Positions 13,401 to 24,762 of a DNA stretch of 36,688 bases are shown here, piece by piece. The stretch's first letter is position 1, and each line of letters opens with the position of its first letter. The notes below the pieces were generated by a model that saw only the letters and a program-made list of their open reading frames with translations, searched no databases and was not told the origin of the DNA. The stretch covers positions 1 through 36,688 of the forward strand of contig LSSL01003391.1 in assembly GCA_001953115.1 (NCBI GenBank), written 5' to 3'. Both the position numbers and the translations under genes were made by a program. The stretch comes from Smittium mucronatum (lineage: Eukaryota > Kickxellomycota > Harpellomycetes > Harpellales > Legeriomycetaceae).

Positions 13401-14750
13401 TTATTAATATGTTAATAAAATAAATCATTATAATATTAATAAATTTTTAGCTGTTTATTATGTTGATATTGAAAGTTTAGATACGTTTATATAGCACTAA
13501 AATTATTTTTTTGGAATAAAAATTAAGTCCTTCATAGAAAGAATAAAATTAAAAGAAAAAATTTTAATAATAATAGATAATCTATTTTTTTTTTTCTATG
13601 ACTGATAATTACACAAAAAACCAGCATTAAATAACATCATTTTTAGATAAAGAAAAAAATATTATAATTTAATCAAAAAATCATTCTTTGGGGATCTGAT
13701 TTTCTTTTATTGATAATATTAAAAATTATTCAGCATTTCACTTTCGAAATTCAAAATTTAACTTAATTCAAAAAATTATTTAAATCATAAGAAATAAACA
13801 GAAATTTTGAAAAATTAATTTTTCTAAAAAAAAAAATCAGTACAGTAATTTAGAAGAAAAAATAATGTAATAAATTTATTAATTATATCTTAGTTTACTA
13901 GATTGAATTTAAATATTAATAATTTAAGTAAATATATCAGAATATTTTTCTTTTGGCGATAAATAAAATTATTTAAATGAAAAAATACCAGAAATCAAAA
14001 CATACCAAGTTTAATTTAATCTTTAAAATTAAAAATTTAGAAAAAAAAAAAGAATTTCTTTGAGCCACAATAAGAATTTTTAAAAATATATAATAGAATA
14101 TCAATTTATTATTAAAATTAAATACGAAAAAAACTAAAATAAAAACAAAAAAATAGTAATATAAATTGAGAAAACTCCGGTAAATAAGGAAGAAAAGCAG
14201 CTAAAGCGAGAATAAAAATGAAATTAGAATGTATATTGATTGTAGATTTAACAGTTTTACATATATTGAATTTAAAATTATTAAATATAGTTAAATAATT
14301 TGAAACAAGACTGGGAGAAATATGGGGCTATTGATGCTATTCTGATTTTATTGGAACATGAGGAAATTTTTCAATGAAGAAATAATGAGAATAGATCTTA
14401 GATCGAATCGGATTGAAATGAAGAATATATTTATTATATATGAGGAGGGGTTATAAATCATATCGGTGAAGAAATTGTATGGAATGGAATTCACAAATAT
14501 ATAGGTGGGGGGAGATTCAGATTGGAGAAGATCGGGAATGGGGAAGAGGTGGGAATTGGAATAGAGAAGAGTTTTGATGGTTTTTAATTGGGAATAAAAA
14601 TTTAATGGAGAAAGTACGAGGGGTTTTATATTGGTTGGTTTTGTTTGGGGTGAGTTTTGATTGGTGATGAAGTAGAATAGAATTCATAATGAGAATAATT
14701 TGGAATGGGATGAATAAAAAAGCGTTTTGATTTGGATGGAGAAGAAAATG
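10497..14750. other. interior of the 5.6-kb inverted-repeat element
   Basis: The interior next to both arms is strand-skewed: pyrimidine-rich on the plus strand at about 10500-10760 and purine-rich at about 14290-14750, so both inner flanks are pyrimidine-rich reading inward. The centre is ordinary AT-rich DNA apart from the stop-free stretch at 13004-13321. No intact transposase, tRNA or promoter is recognisable. The 65-codon minus frame at 14626-14823 is an artefact of the skewed composition and overlaps the right arm. Confidence 0.6.
13004..13321 (-). pseudogene. unrecognised 105-codon stop-free stretch
   Basis: On the minus strand one frame is free of stops from just after TAA 13322-13324 to TAA 13004-13006, about 105 codons, in DNA where roughly one codon in ten should be a stop. 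No ATG occurs in the first 60 codons, so it is not an intact gene. Visible words include KLEKDLYRKLNKDFKKL, WNCITVQRNKTG and SAKCNNQGKKII. An overlapping frame also has a coding-like run, LFDDLFSRGDIYGFVF. I do not recognise a family. The likeliest reading is a frameshifted remnant of whatever the surrounding element once encoded; chance is possible. Confidence 0.35.
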
Positions 14751-15403
14751 GTGATTGAAATAGATAAGAGATGTGATTTGGGATGGAAAAAGGATTGGGT
14801 TGGATGTTAAAAATTCGGATCAAACTTTTTTGAGATGGACCGGTATTGGGGAAGAGATGGAATCAGAATTCTAATTAAAATCGAGTAAAAGATATTTCAG
14901 TATTTAACGAGTATAAAATCGTATTATATATTTATTTTTTTTAGGATTTGCTAAAATGTTTTATTTAAACCGATTTATATATTTTTTCAATGCGCATAAA
15001 AGAAAATTTTAATTCAAATTTGAGTCATATTTTTTTAAAAAATCGATTTTTTTAAAAAAAAAAGAAAAAAATATTGTTAGTTTAATATATTTTATAAATA
15101 AAAAACAAATATCCTCTCAATATACCCTGAAAAAACATTCTTGTTTTAAATTAGGATGCTGGGCTTATTTTTATAAGAAAAAAGCAAAAAAATTATTTTT
15201 GAATTGCATTCTCCAAATTTTCTAATATTTTACTATTTGCGCAATGTGAATTTCTTCCATGTTGATTTAAGATTTTTCAATTGACTTGTTTAGAACATTA
15301 TTATTTGCTAAAAATATATATATAGATCAAATAAAGTTAATTAAGATTTGATTTTTGACAAATAATAACCCGTTTAAAATTTAATTTTTTTTTAAATATT
15401 AGC
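14751..15403 (-). repeat. right terminal inverted repeat
   Basis: Right arm of the 5.6-kb element, the reverse complement of 9805-10458. The match runs from GTGATTGAAATAGATAAGAG at the inner end to AATATTAGC at the outer end. Confidence 0.9.
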
Positions 15404-16048
15404 CAATCAGTTAAAAATATCGTTTTATTATTAACAGAACTAATAAAAAAAAAATATATTTCAGTGCCAATAGCTCGATTAATGTTAAAAAAACACATTT
15501 AAAACTCAGGAAGTTGGTGAACATTTTATGTAAATATGCTTGAATTCAAAAAAAATCCCCCAAATGATTTTGATGGAGACTGATTATTAAAAATAATAAG
15601 ATTACTTCCAATAAAATTATAAAAAATAAATTTTTCTTGTAATTTTCACCCATTCTACTTAAACTAGCATATGTTGGAGCATATTAGGTGATATTTATAA
15701 CTTTAGATTCCCACTCACACATAGCCAGTAAACCGATAGAGGAATCAATTAGCATTTATAAATGTATCATTTTATATCAATTTTATATTTTTTATATTGA
15801 TTTTATATCATTTGTTGTATTTTAACTGCTAATAAAAACACACAATAAAAAAAATATTTAAATTTAAAAATCAAATATAGATTTTTTTTTGACTTTGAGT
15901 ATTTTACAGAAAATTATCAAATATAGAGAAATTTTTTCATCCGATTAACTTTTTTAAAAAAATAAAGCTTAGAAAGCCTTTTTTTATTTCCACTAATTCA
16001 TTTATCAACAGAATTCATTAATGATATTAAGCACTATATATTAGACAT
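15404..16048. other. 645-bp spacer between two inverted-repeat elements
   Basis: AT-rich DNA with no open frame worth naming and no copy of either element's arms that I can see. It is simply the gap between the two long-inverted-repeat elements. Confidence 0.5.
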
Positions 16049-16560
16049 GATCAAAAAATTAAAGAGTTGAATTGCACACCCGCCTCCACTAACCCAAAAA
16101 AGAGAGATCAAATATAAAAAGCGAAGATTTGAAGTTGATAATAAATAGAAAGTGCGAAATTCATTTTTTTATGTATAACTTACATTTTTATGATGTAAAA
16201 TACCCCAAGATTTAACCCTTTTCAAAATTTAGACAATTTTATAGTAATTTTTTTTATATATAAAACATTTATATATTTTTTCACCAAAAAAAGAATCTAA
16301 TACTATATCTTGCTAGTTGGATTCCGAAAAAAATCATAAATCATAATTATAAAATCATAAAAAATCGAATAAGCTAAGGACTATTGGTTTTTAGAATTCA
16401 GCACAAATAATTATCACTGAATTTTATAGTACTGTAATTTGATACCCTAATCCCCACTGATAGAAAAAATAATTTCAGAGTATTTAATAATTTTTGATTT
16501 TAATTATTATGTGGTACTGTTCAAAAAAATTTATTGTTATATTTATCTTAAAAGATCGAG
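16049..16560 (+). repeat. left inverted arm of the 3-kb element
   Basis: Starts near GATCAAAAAATTA and runs to ATCTTAAAAGAT. It pairs with 18560-19058 in reverse complement through several matching blocks separated by small insertions and deletions. Confidence 0.75.
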
Positions 16561-18559
16561 TTCCTTATTTTAATGATATCAGTTGAGACAAAAAGTTATA
16601 TAATAAGCGATGAATAGGTTAGAATAATAATACAGATCCTAATAGTGAACTTTTGAAAATAAAAAAGGTGCTGATCTATTTTTAATGAATCAAAATATAA
16701 AAATTAATACCTTATAAATTGATTATAGTACAAAAAAAGATAAAAAAACAAGTGTATTAATTCTGATTTCTAGTGCGAGTTTAATTTTTATCTTAAAAAA
16801 AAAGGAATTTTATGTATTTATTTAAATCTTACGCATTCCTTTTATCGATTTGGTTCAATTTTTCAGGAAAAAAATGACGAAAAAATATAGGATTTGATAA
16901 TAGGTAACTTCAAAAAATCAAAAACCATAGATATAAAAAGTCATATTTTGATAAAGAAAAAAATTTAAAAACTATATAATATCCTATTAAAACCCCAAAA
17001 ATACCCATTTTTTCAAGGTAGAAATTACTATAGATTTTATAGCTGAGTTTTATTCTCATATCTTTGTATAAAAAATTTAAAAAATTAAATTTCAGTAATA
17101 TAATTAGATGAATTCCAATGAAAATCTAGATATCTGTGTTATATTCTAATTTCTTCTTTAATTCCTGGCGTCTTAAAAATATATTATATTTTATTTGGTA
17201 AACGCCCAACAGAAAAAAATGAATTGATGGTCAAAATTTCTATAAAAGATTTTATTCATATTAAATAATAAAAATTTCATTCTAATCAGCATCGGATTAT
17301 AAGTGATAGAGTCAAAAATATCAAATAAAATATTGATGGAAAGTAAATCTATGTTTTTGATACATAAAAGCAGAAATAATACGTAAAATAGAGGTAAAAA
17401 AATTATAAAGGGATTTTGGATGTAACAGAAGACCTCCAAACTAACTCTTTTTAACTAAAATTTGAAAACTATAAATCTTTAGAAGATAAAATTTATAAAA
17501 ACTCGAGGAATTAAGTATGATATTCTAGGGTCATCTCACTTTCATATAGCTAGATAAACTATAATAACTTCCGATAATTACAATCCTGTAAACAATTGGA
17601 TTTAAAAAAGAGAAAGAGGTCCATATTTTCAATATAATATATGGTTAGTTTTTAAAATTGGAGATTTTTTTTTTTCAAACTACAAAAAAATTTTGAGTAG
17701 TGAAAGCCAATTCATCTTAAAATCTAACAATATTCTTATAAAAAAATCATTATTGAAAGCAGAGGAAGATTAAAAGGTTTGATGGAAATTTTTTTGATCT
17801 AAAAAGAAGAAAAATAATGACCTCAGAATAATTAATTTAGTTTTAAACGATTTTAATTTTGGTTAAATGTGTTATAAGAAATTCCATGTTGAAAATTTTA
17901 AAATTCCCTTCGTATATAAAAATCCATAATGGTCTCTATGTGTACATGGTTCACTATGGTTCTAAATTTAATTTTTATGGGGCTAGCTTTATTACCTTGG
18001 ATCTTAGTAACAAAAATTCATGTATTTATATTATGCCATCCAGGTTAATATACTTTCTGATGGGGTAAAAATAAAAAAATAGTATTGAAATTTTTTGAAT
18101 CCACAAATAATTCCAAAAAATACTTATAAAATTTGTGGAGATTTTGGGAACAATAGGAGGGCATGCAAAAAAGAACCTTTTTCTGCAGTTGTGAAAAATG
18201 ATAAAGTAAATGAATAAATTATCCTCTACTATGACCGATATTCAAATAATTTATAAAGTTTCAAAAATTAAAATTAAAAATAATTTTTCAATCAAAATAT
18301 TACAGACAGTTTTTTTAAATTTATTAAAAAATATACTTTTTTAACCTATAAATTGGATTTCTAACTCTATTTATCGATTGATCTATAAGTAAGGACAAAA
18401 GAAAATAGGTGAAATAAGGAATTTAGTCAGATAAAAAAATGAGTTGAGTATAAAATTTCTATAATTAGTCAATTTTCATATATTAGGGACAATTATTCCG
18501 AGAGTTTTTTTTTATTTTGCATGCTCGCTTAAACGATGATTTCGATTTATAATATTTAA
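16561..18559. other. interior of the 3-kb inverted-repeat element
   Basis: Two kilobases without an intact gene. The plus frame at 17859-18068 (69 codons, TTG start) is less AT-rich than its surroundings and reads like a folded protein in part (HNGLYVYMVHYGSKFNFYG), so it may be a fragment of a lost transposase, but I recognise no family. The minus frame at 17191-17439 is Phe/Ile/Leu-rich and not convincing. On the plus strand a short word ILDVTEDLQTN at about 17413-17445 resembles the first-aspartate motif of some DDE transposases; alone this is too weak to name. Confidence 0.4.
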
Positions 18560-19058
18560 TACTATCTTTTAAGATAAATATGTCAATAAAATTTTTTTAA
18601 AAGTCAGTATAATAATTAAAATCAAAAACTACTTATATATTTCTGAAACTAAATTTTCTATAGATAGAGGGTAGAGTATCATAAAACAGTAATATAACAT
18701 TCTGTGACAATATCTGTCCTTAATTCTGAAAACCAATAGACCCTAGATTACTTCATTTTTTGTGATTTTATTATTAAGCTTTATGATTTATTTCGGAATC
18801 CGAATAGCAAGAAAAAGTATAAGATTCTTTTTTTTGAGGGAAAAATAAAAAAAAATTATATAATGAAAAAAAAAAAAATTCTTATAAAAATGTCTACATT
18901 TTGAAAAGGTTCGAAATATGGGGTATTTTACATCATAAAAATGTAAACGTATGCACAGAAAAATGTATTATTTATTTATTATCAACTTCAAATCTTCAAA
19001 TTCTTTATTTGACCGTTTTTTTTTGGTTTGGGTGGCGAGTGTATAATTTTTTTTGAAC
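18560..19058 (-). repeat. right inverted arm of the 3-kb element
   Basis: Reverse complement of 16049-16560 with scattered substitutions and indels. It is bounded outside by TTTTTTGAACAT. Confidence 0.75.
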
Positions 19059-19659
19059 ATTAAAAACCTGAAATTTTATGTACAAATCTGAATTTTTTTA
19101 GAAAAAAAACTGAAGAAATTACCACATTAATGCAAATCTAATATTTCAACCTATAAAATAGAAAATTAATGTATAAATATCTGGAAAAATTAAGGTTAAA
19201 TAAATGAAATTCCGGAAATTTAATTTTTTTAACTGTGTAAAAGTTTATAAACCAAAAATTTTAGACTCGATTATAATAATAAATATATAAAAGAGCGTTT
19301 TTTTAGGAAAAAATCTTTCATTATAATAAAAATGAGCTATCATAATTAAAATTTTATATGTGAGAAAACTCTATATATATATAGTTTAATGGTGTATTAA
19401 TTTATCGGAATTTAAGTGAAGATTTAAAATACTTTAGCAATCTAGACCATATTAATATATTACAATAACATTAAAATCGAAAAAAATTAAATATGTAATA
19501 AATATGAAACTTTAATTAATATAAATTTAATAAACACAGTTAGATTTTTCAAATAAAGATAAAATTTGCCTCGATTGATTTTTATGAATAATAAAAAAAA
19601 GACTTATTTAAAAAATATATAAACAGAAATGAAAAAGAAACGTTAAAAACATCAAAAAA
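19059..19659. other. AT-rich stretch without a supportable gene
   Basis: About 600 bp of AT-rich DNA with dense stops. I see nothing in it. Confidence 0.5.
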
Positions 19660-20020
19660 ATCAAAAAATTCTACCACACCACTTTCTTAAACCACTTCAG
19701 CTTCAAATATACGATAAACTCTTCATTTAAAACAAAAAAAATTAACCACTGCAACCGTAATAACTGTAAAAAACGCTTGAGATATTCAAATATTCTACCA
19801 CTTGGACTAAAAAAACTACTGTTACTATTTAAAAAACTACGCTAAACATAAAAATTACTTAAAAAAACTTCAAAATTGCAACCGCTTCAAACATTTCAAC
19901 AACTGCAACCACACCAACTTTAGAATGATGATACTACTTCAAAGAATTTAAAAAATATATCCACGTCACACATACATCAACCACCTCAACCGTATCAATA
20001 GCCTCGACAGTCTCAAAAAA
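19660..20020 (+). repeat. degenerate C-rich, G-poor minisatellite
   Basis: The plus strand is rich in A and C and poor in G, with loosely recurring words such as CAACCACTTCAA, TTGCAACCGCTTCAA, TGCAACCACACCAAC and CAACCACCTCAACCGTATCAA. Spacing is irregular, mostly near 9, 12 or 15 bp inside clusters, as expected for an old, mutated minisatellite. The complementary strand would read as a Val-rich low-complexity peptide with stops, so I do not call a gene. Confidence 0.55.
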
Positions 20021-20939
20021 CCCAACTTTATTTCTCATTTGATTTATTTCATCCAAAACTTCAAAAAAAAAAATATTATCTGTCTTTAATCATATTTTTA
20101 CTTTTAGTTCATCATTATAAAATTTTATTTAGCCAAATCTACTATTTGAAATAATTATAATTTGTTTTTAATATATTTCAAATAAAACATAATATTTTCT
20201 TGTTTAATTTTTCTAAAATAAATATTTTCCATTATTTTTTAAATAAAGAAAAAATTACATTTAAATTAATATTTTTTTTAGTGAGAAAATTATTCTGTAT
20301 TTTTTATTTATATAGAACAAAAAGGATATTTAATTTAGTTAACACTTTTTTTTTCCAAGATTATATTCATTTTAATTTTCTTCAGACCCACATATGCTCT
20401 CTTTGAGATAAAAATGTAACTATAATTATATATGCTATCTTTATTTTGATCAGAAATTAATGCGAGTAAACATATTCTATCATCTATGCAATTTTTTTCC
20501 ATTCGCAATATATATCTTTAAATGTATTAAAACATCCATTAATATGTAAAAGTATATTCATGCATAAATATTATTATTGAATCGAAATTTTAAAGACAAG
20601 AGGATCAATTATTCTTGATATTTCTTCGATTTTAAATTCTTGATATTATATATCCGAAATTATTACGGTATAGCTTCCTTCTTTTTCACTGATGGGATAA
20701 AAAATAAATTTTCTGTTTTTACAGATTGAAATTCTATTATATTTTAGTTGATCAAACTATTAAGCATTTTTGGTTTTCGTCGTAATCGATTATTTATTTA
20801 GAATCATCGAAAAAATATATGGAATCAAAACAATTTTATCATTAGAACTTCTCCTCAAAGTTCTTTTAATTTTTCAATGGGATTTTTAGTCGATGGTCCA
20901 AATATATAAGACCACTAAAATCAATATTTATTTTTTTCA
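20021..20939. other. AT-rich stretch without a supportable gene
   Basis: No convincing gene. The plus frame at 20200-20406 is Phe/Ile-rich AT translation. The stretch may include the far 3' end of the MULE relic that follows, but I cannot trace it. Confidence 0.4.
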
Positions 20940-21384
20940 AAAAAATTTCTATTCATTTTTTCTAAAATGTCAGACATGATCCCGAAATGCTTCAACTTGA
21001 TATGTTTTTTTTTTATTTTGAAATCTAAAAAGTATTTCTTCTAGAAATTATTTGGATCCTTCAAATATAATTATATAAATATTTCCTTAGATATTCTTTC
21101 GTTTTTCCAAAAATATCCTATATATTTTTCAAAACATGAAAACGACAGTTTATCCAGATAATATTCATAGGAAATATGTTTTATTCTTTTTTTTATTCAA
21201 GGTGCTGAATAGGCGATTATATTATTCATAGCAGCATTAAATCAAAACAATCAGCTCTCTTTATTAATTTTTCGAAACCCTATCTTCAGTCCTCGCTGTT
21301 TTTTCCGCCTAGTAGAAATGTTGCAATTGGTAAGAATCTCTGGTTGTTTCCTGTTAACACAGTTATTGATACATGATAACATCA
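20940..21384 (-). pseudogene. MULE-type transposase relic
   Basis: On the minus strand, a series of short frame-shifted blocks matches the order expected in Mutator-like element (MULE) transposases. At 21289-21381 the block includes VLTGNNQRFLPIATFLLGGK followed by NSED and a stop. It corresponds to the family's strand-and-helix segment of the type vP-LaF-LL-nK-eeTY between the first and second catalytic acids. At 21071-21196 another frame gives LSFSCFEKYIGYFWKNER, like the YfE-nYIG segment near the C terminus. At about 20973-20993 a third block reads EAFRDHV, like the E-fH segment after it. Many stops and shifts separate them and no start or end is visible. Family assignment rests on these words only; decay is certain if it is right. 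Confidence 0.55.
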
Positions 21385-24192
21385 TTTAAAAAACTTTAAT
21401 TTTGAATAAGCATGGAAATTTGAAGCAGATGAAATTTTTCGATTGATTTTTTAGATGTACTAAAAAATTAATATCTCCAGAAATATAGGAATATAAACAG
21501 CATAAGCACCGTCTTCAGGAGTTTAAATCTTTATTCCAGCATCAGTTTTTTTATAATATCCCAGTTTTTATCCCTTTTTTTTTTGTCATTTCACGCAGAA
21601 TACATTGATTTAATTTTGATTTCGATATATTCAAATTTAAACTTTTTCATAATTTGAAATGTTGCAAATCCATCCCCAGAGTATTCCAGAAAATTTTTTT
21701 TAAAACTTTCCTGTCAATAAATAGTTAGGAGTGGTCAGGGAGTGGTTTCAAGATAAAATACTATTTTTTCGGATTTGCAATAATCGTATATTTTTAAATT
21801 TCCGTCGCATGTATTTATAAGTTTTTTATACAAAAATATACTATGTAGTTTTGCATATTTTTAATATGTTTGAGAAATCTACCACAATATTCTTATATCT
21901 GCTTTTTTATTCTATTTCGATTATTTCTATCCTTTAATTTCGGCTTTTTGGAATTAATATAAAAAATAATGTAAATAGTTAGTAAAATATTTTAAAATAG
22001 ACTAATAATTTTTCAATTAAAACCAAAATTATCTATTTATATCCATAAAGAGGAAAAAGGAGTGTTTAAACCTAAAAAAAATTATTTGATTGTAAATAGA
22101 AGCAATAATTTAGATTTTTTATCATTCTCCATCGTTTATTCTTGTTATAATTTTCAATTATTATAATCCATTAGAATATTTAGATATAAAAAAATAGAGG
22201 TATTTAAACAGAGAACACAATAAAAAGGTTAGAGAATAAAAATATGAAATTTTATTTAGTAAGATAAATCATTTTTAGAAAATCTGCTGAATTATAATTT
22301 CCTAACTTAAAAACTGAAGAACTGAAGAACAATTAAGTGAAAATATAAATGCCTTTGTTTTTTTTATTTTCAGTTTAAATTTCCCCATTTGTTTATATTT
22401 AAGCATTTGATAGGATCTTAATAATTACAAATTAAGAAAAAAATCAAAGATAGCGAATGGTATCAAATCTAAATTTTTACTTAAAGTTTAGACTGTATTA
22501 AAAGTTTTATTTTCTTTCCATAAATAATCATTCACGGCTGCAATGATATTGAGATATAGACATGGTCTAGAATATCATAAATATTTTATAGTCCCACTTA
22601 TACTCCGATATATTAATACATCATTGAACATAATAAATATATAGATGACATGTTCTCGGTTATATTTTGCTGATGATATTAGTTAATTACTCTGATGCAG
22701 AAATGCTTTTTTCTAAAACAATACTATTTTTATGGATTTATCATAATAATTGAATCTGAAAAAACTCGTATATAAACTTTGAATCGTTTGAGAGAAAATC
22801 TAATTTCCGGGATTATATTTATTTACCCCTATTTTTTTTGGATTTTCATACAATAATTTCCAGATTTTTAATGTTTAACCCAAAAAAAGGCATTCGGATT
22901 TTCACGTATCCAATTTTTGGTTTTTTTCTGGCTAGAAATTCTAATTCAGATTTCTCAAAAATGATTCATTTTAATAGATTTAATTTCAGATTTAAATATG
23001 GGTGATTCTTAATGAGGAGGAAATTTTTTTTCGTATAACTTTTACTGACTAATTAATTGAAAGAGTTTATACAATGATTTTTTTAAATAAAATTCAGTCG
23101 TTTTTATTGAGCGAAATAAAAAGAATTTTTCGTTCTTTTAATGTCCTAATTAGAAATTTGAAAATATTTTAGTGTTAATTATTTATTTTATATCATAAAT
23201 TTTATCTTTTACTAGATAATAAATAAGTTTTATGTATTTTGGCTTAAAAAGGGCAAGCTATATATTTTTCTCTTCATTGGTAATCTGCCATAAAAATTCT
23301 AGGGTTTCGAATTATTTTTCAGACTTTTATTTTCTAACCTGAAATTTCTATTTTTTTTAATTTATTGGAAATTTTTAATGGATGGTGATTGAATCCATTA
23401 TTGAATGCTGGTTGGTCAATTAATAAAAATATGTCCAAAGAAAACTTTTTGGTTTTAATTCGTCAAAACAGATAAATGAATGAAATAAGTTGGATATTTA
23501 CGATAATACTTTGAAAATTGATTTTTTTTCAAAAACTTCAAAATTTTTGTAATTTGTCCAAATTTAAACGGTAAATTTTTGGTGTTAAAAACTCAAATTA
23601 CTGGCAAATTAGCTTAATTATTAGGATAAAAATACAGGACTCAGAACTTAATAAACACTATTAATGAACTCAATAAGAATATTTTAGTAATAGTTTTACT
23701 TTTTTTTGATTATTTCTCTTGAAAGGGTATCAACCAAAAGATACTATTAAAAGATTCTAAACCACATAATAACTATTGGGTATCTCACGAACATGTAATT
23801 AATATTATAAAAAAAATTCAAAAAAACAGTTTTGTGTGAATTTCCTAAATTTTGATTCTTTTTGCATAAAAGTATGAAAATTGTGGTTTTTTCAGATTTT
23901 TTTTTAACCCTTTAAATGTCAATTTTCTCCGTGTACTTCAAGAAAATAGAGATAAATAATTATTTTTTGTAATCGAAATTAATTGACTAATTTAATCTAT
24001 GTTTTTATTAAAATCAAATCCAAATAAAGTTAATGCTAGACATTTATGATTGCAAAATTAATCCATTTAGCAGTTAAATACATGAAAAAATTATCTTTCG
24101 ACTATGTTTCTTATCTACATTAGATTATGATTATTCTACCTTGGTTATTAGTAGGTAGAGCCACAGATGAAATGAACTGTAAAAGTCCAGTT
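21385..24192. other. AT-rich stretch without a supportable gene
   Basis: About 2.8 kb. The first 350 bp probably belong to the MULE relic's N-terminal part (minus strand words such as NQCILREMTKKKGIKTG near 21550-21620). Near 22490-22560 the minus strand again has a coding-like block (NIIAAVNDYLWKENKTF), unassigned. The rest is AT-rich with dense stops. Confidence 0.45.
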
Positions 24193-24260
24193 CTGGCACC
24201 AACCTTTTTTTTTTGTATCAAGGAATTTTATTGTAAGATAACCTAATTCCTGGCACCAAC
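24193..24260 (-). mobile_element. 46-bp retroposed tail inside an 11-bp target-site duplication
   Basis: The 11-mer CTGGCACCAAC occurs at 24193-24203 and again at 24250-24260. Between them lie 46 bp: C, ten T, then GTATCAAGGAATTTTATTGT followed by AAGATAAC and a few extra bases. Read on the minus strand this is a 3' end with an AATAAA polyadenylation signal, about 12 bases, and a poly(A) run. The same 3' end terminates the larger repeats at 33252-33883 and 36379-36688. This is therefore an extremely 5'-truncated insertion made by target-primed reverse transcription, as non-LTR retrotransposons and the SINEs they mobilise do. Confidence 0.88.
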
Positions 24261-24762
24261 AGGTTATATAAGTAAAGCCATTACGCTCAGTAAAAGTCCA
24301 AAATCTGTTGGCTGAAACCAATCAACATCATCGAATGAAATGCACCTGCTGCCATCATTATAAAAATTCTCTCATATTTCTTAAAAGCTGATGTTATTAC
24401 ATACTATTTGAGTTAGTTCATAAAGACTAAGTTTTTAATAATTGTCTGGGGGAATTAATGGTAGAATATTCCTAATTAATACTCTTTATCTCCCATGGGC
24501 CTTTTTTCACCCAGATTAGCTGTATATTTTTTGATTTGATTTGATAAATTAGTCAGTTTGCCCTACCAAAAAACATTTTTTGTAATATGAACCTCAATTC
24601 GAAACCATTATTGGGCATATAATAATGGCATAATTTGGTCTACAGACCGCAAAAGAATTGATAGGCAGTTTTTCCGAAATGGAATCAGAAATTAATAAAG
24701 AAAATACGATTTTACCCAATTAACCACGACTAACGAATTAGCATGATTAATATATTTTTACC
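24261..24762. other. mixed-composition region with short coding-like words
   Basis: Less AT-rich than the flanks. The minus strand has a short open run from an ATG at 24353-24355, MAAGAFHSMMLIGFSQQILD, ending at a TGA after DFY. Another coding-like run is LVPELDFYSSFHLWLYLL (about 24130-24200, interrupted by the retroposed tail). Either could be a decayed exon of the CDC50-like gene upstream on the same strand or of another gene; I cannot join them. Confidence 0.35.

Larger units (their letters stand above)
9805..15403. mobile_element. 5.6-kb element with ~650-bp terminal inverted repeats
   Basis: The sequence 9805-10458 returns as its reverse complement at 14751-15403. By eye the arms differ by only a few bases per hundred, including complex words such as CATGGAAGAAATTCACATTG and GGGTATATTGAGAGGATA. 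Both arms start outside with GCTAATATTTAAA. Immediately beyond the arms the flanks differ (AAATTA on the left, CAATCAG on the right) and I see no direct target-site duplication. The 4.3-kb interior holds no intact gene. Long arms with no gene fit a non-autonomous foldback or MULE-like DNA transposon, but a segmental inverted duplication cannot be excluded. High arm similarity suggests a recent origin or gene conversion between arms. Confidence 0.85.
16049..19058. mobile_element. 3-kb element with ~500-bp diverged inverted arms
   Basis: The segment 16049-16560 is repeated in reverse complement at about 18560-19058. Shared landmarks in the same order are GATCAAAAAATTA, CACCC with a C-rich run, GATTTGAAGTTGATAATAAA, ACATTTTTATGATGTAAAAT, GGATTCCGAA, ACTATTGGTTTT, TTTTTGATTTTAATTATTAT and ATATTTATCTTAAAAGAT. 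By eye the arms are roughly 75-80% alike, clearly older than the element at 9.8-15.4 kb. The arms stop aligning at 16049 and 19058, and I see no clean target-site duplication. It is probably a long-inverted-repeat DNA transposon; an old inverted duplication is the alternative. Confidence 0.75.

Noticed and set aside
14626..14823. 65-codon minus-strand open frame, Pro/Ser/Phe-rich
   Set aside because: Falls across the inner edge of an inverted arm with strong purine skew; the composition explains the lack of stops.
17191..17439. 82-codon minus-strand open frame
   Set aside because: Almost entirely Phe, Ile, Leu and Asn; looks like translated AT-rich DNA, with no conserved motif.
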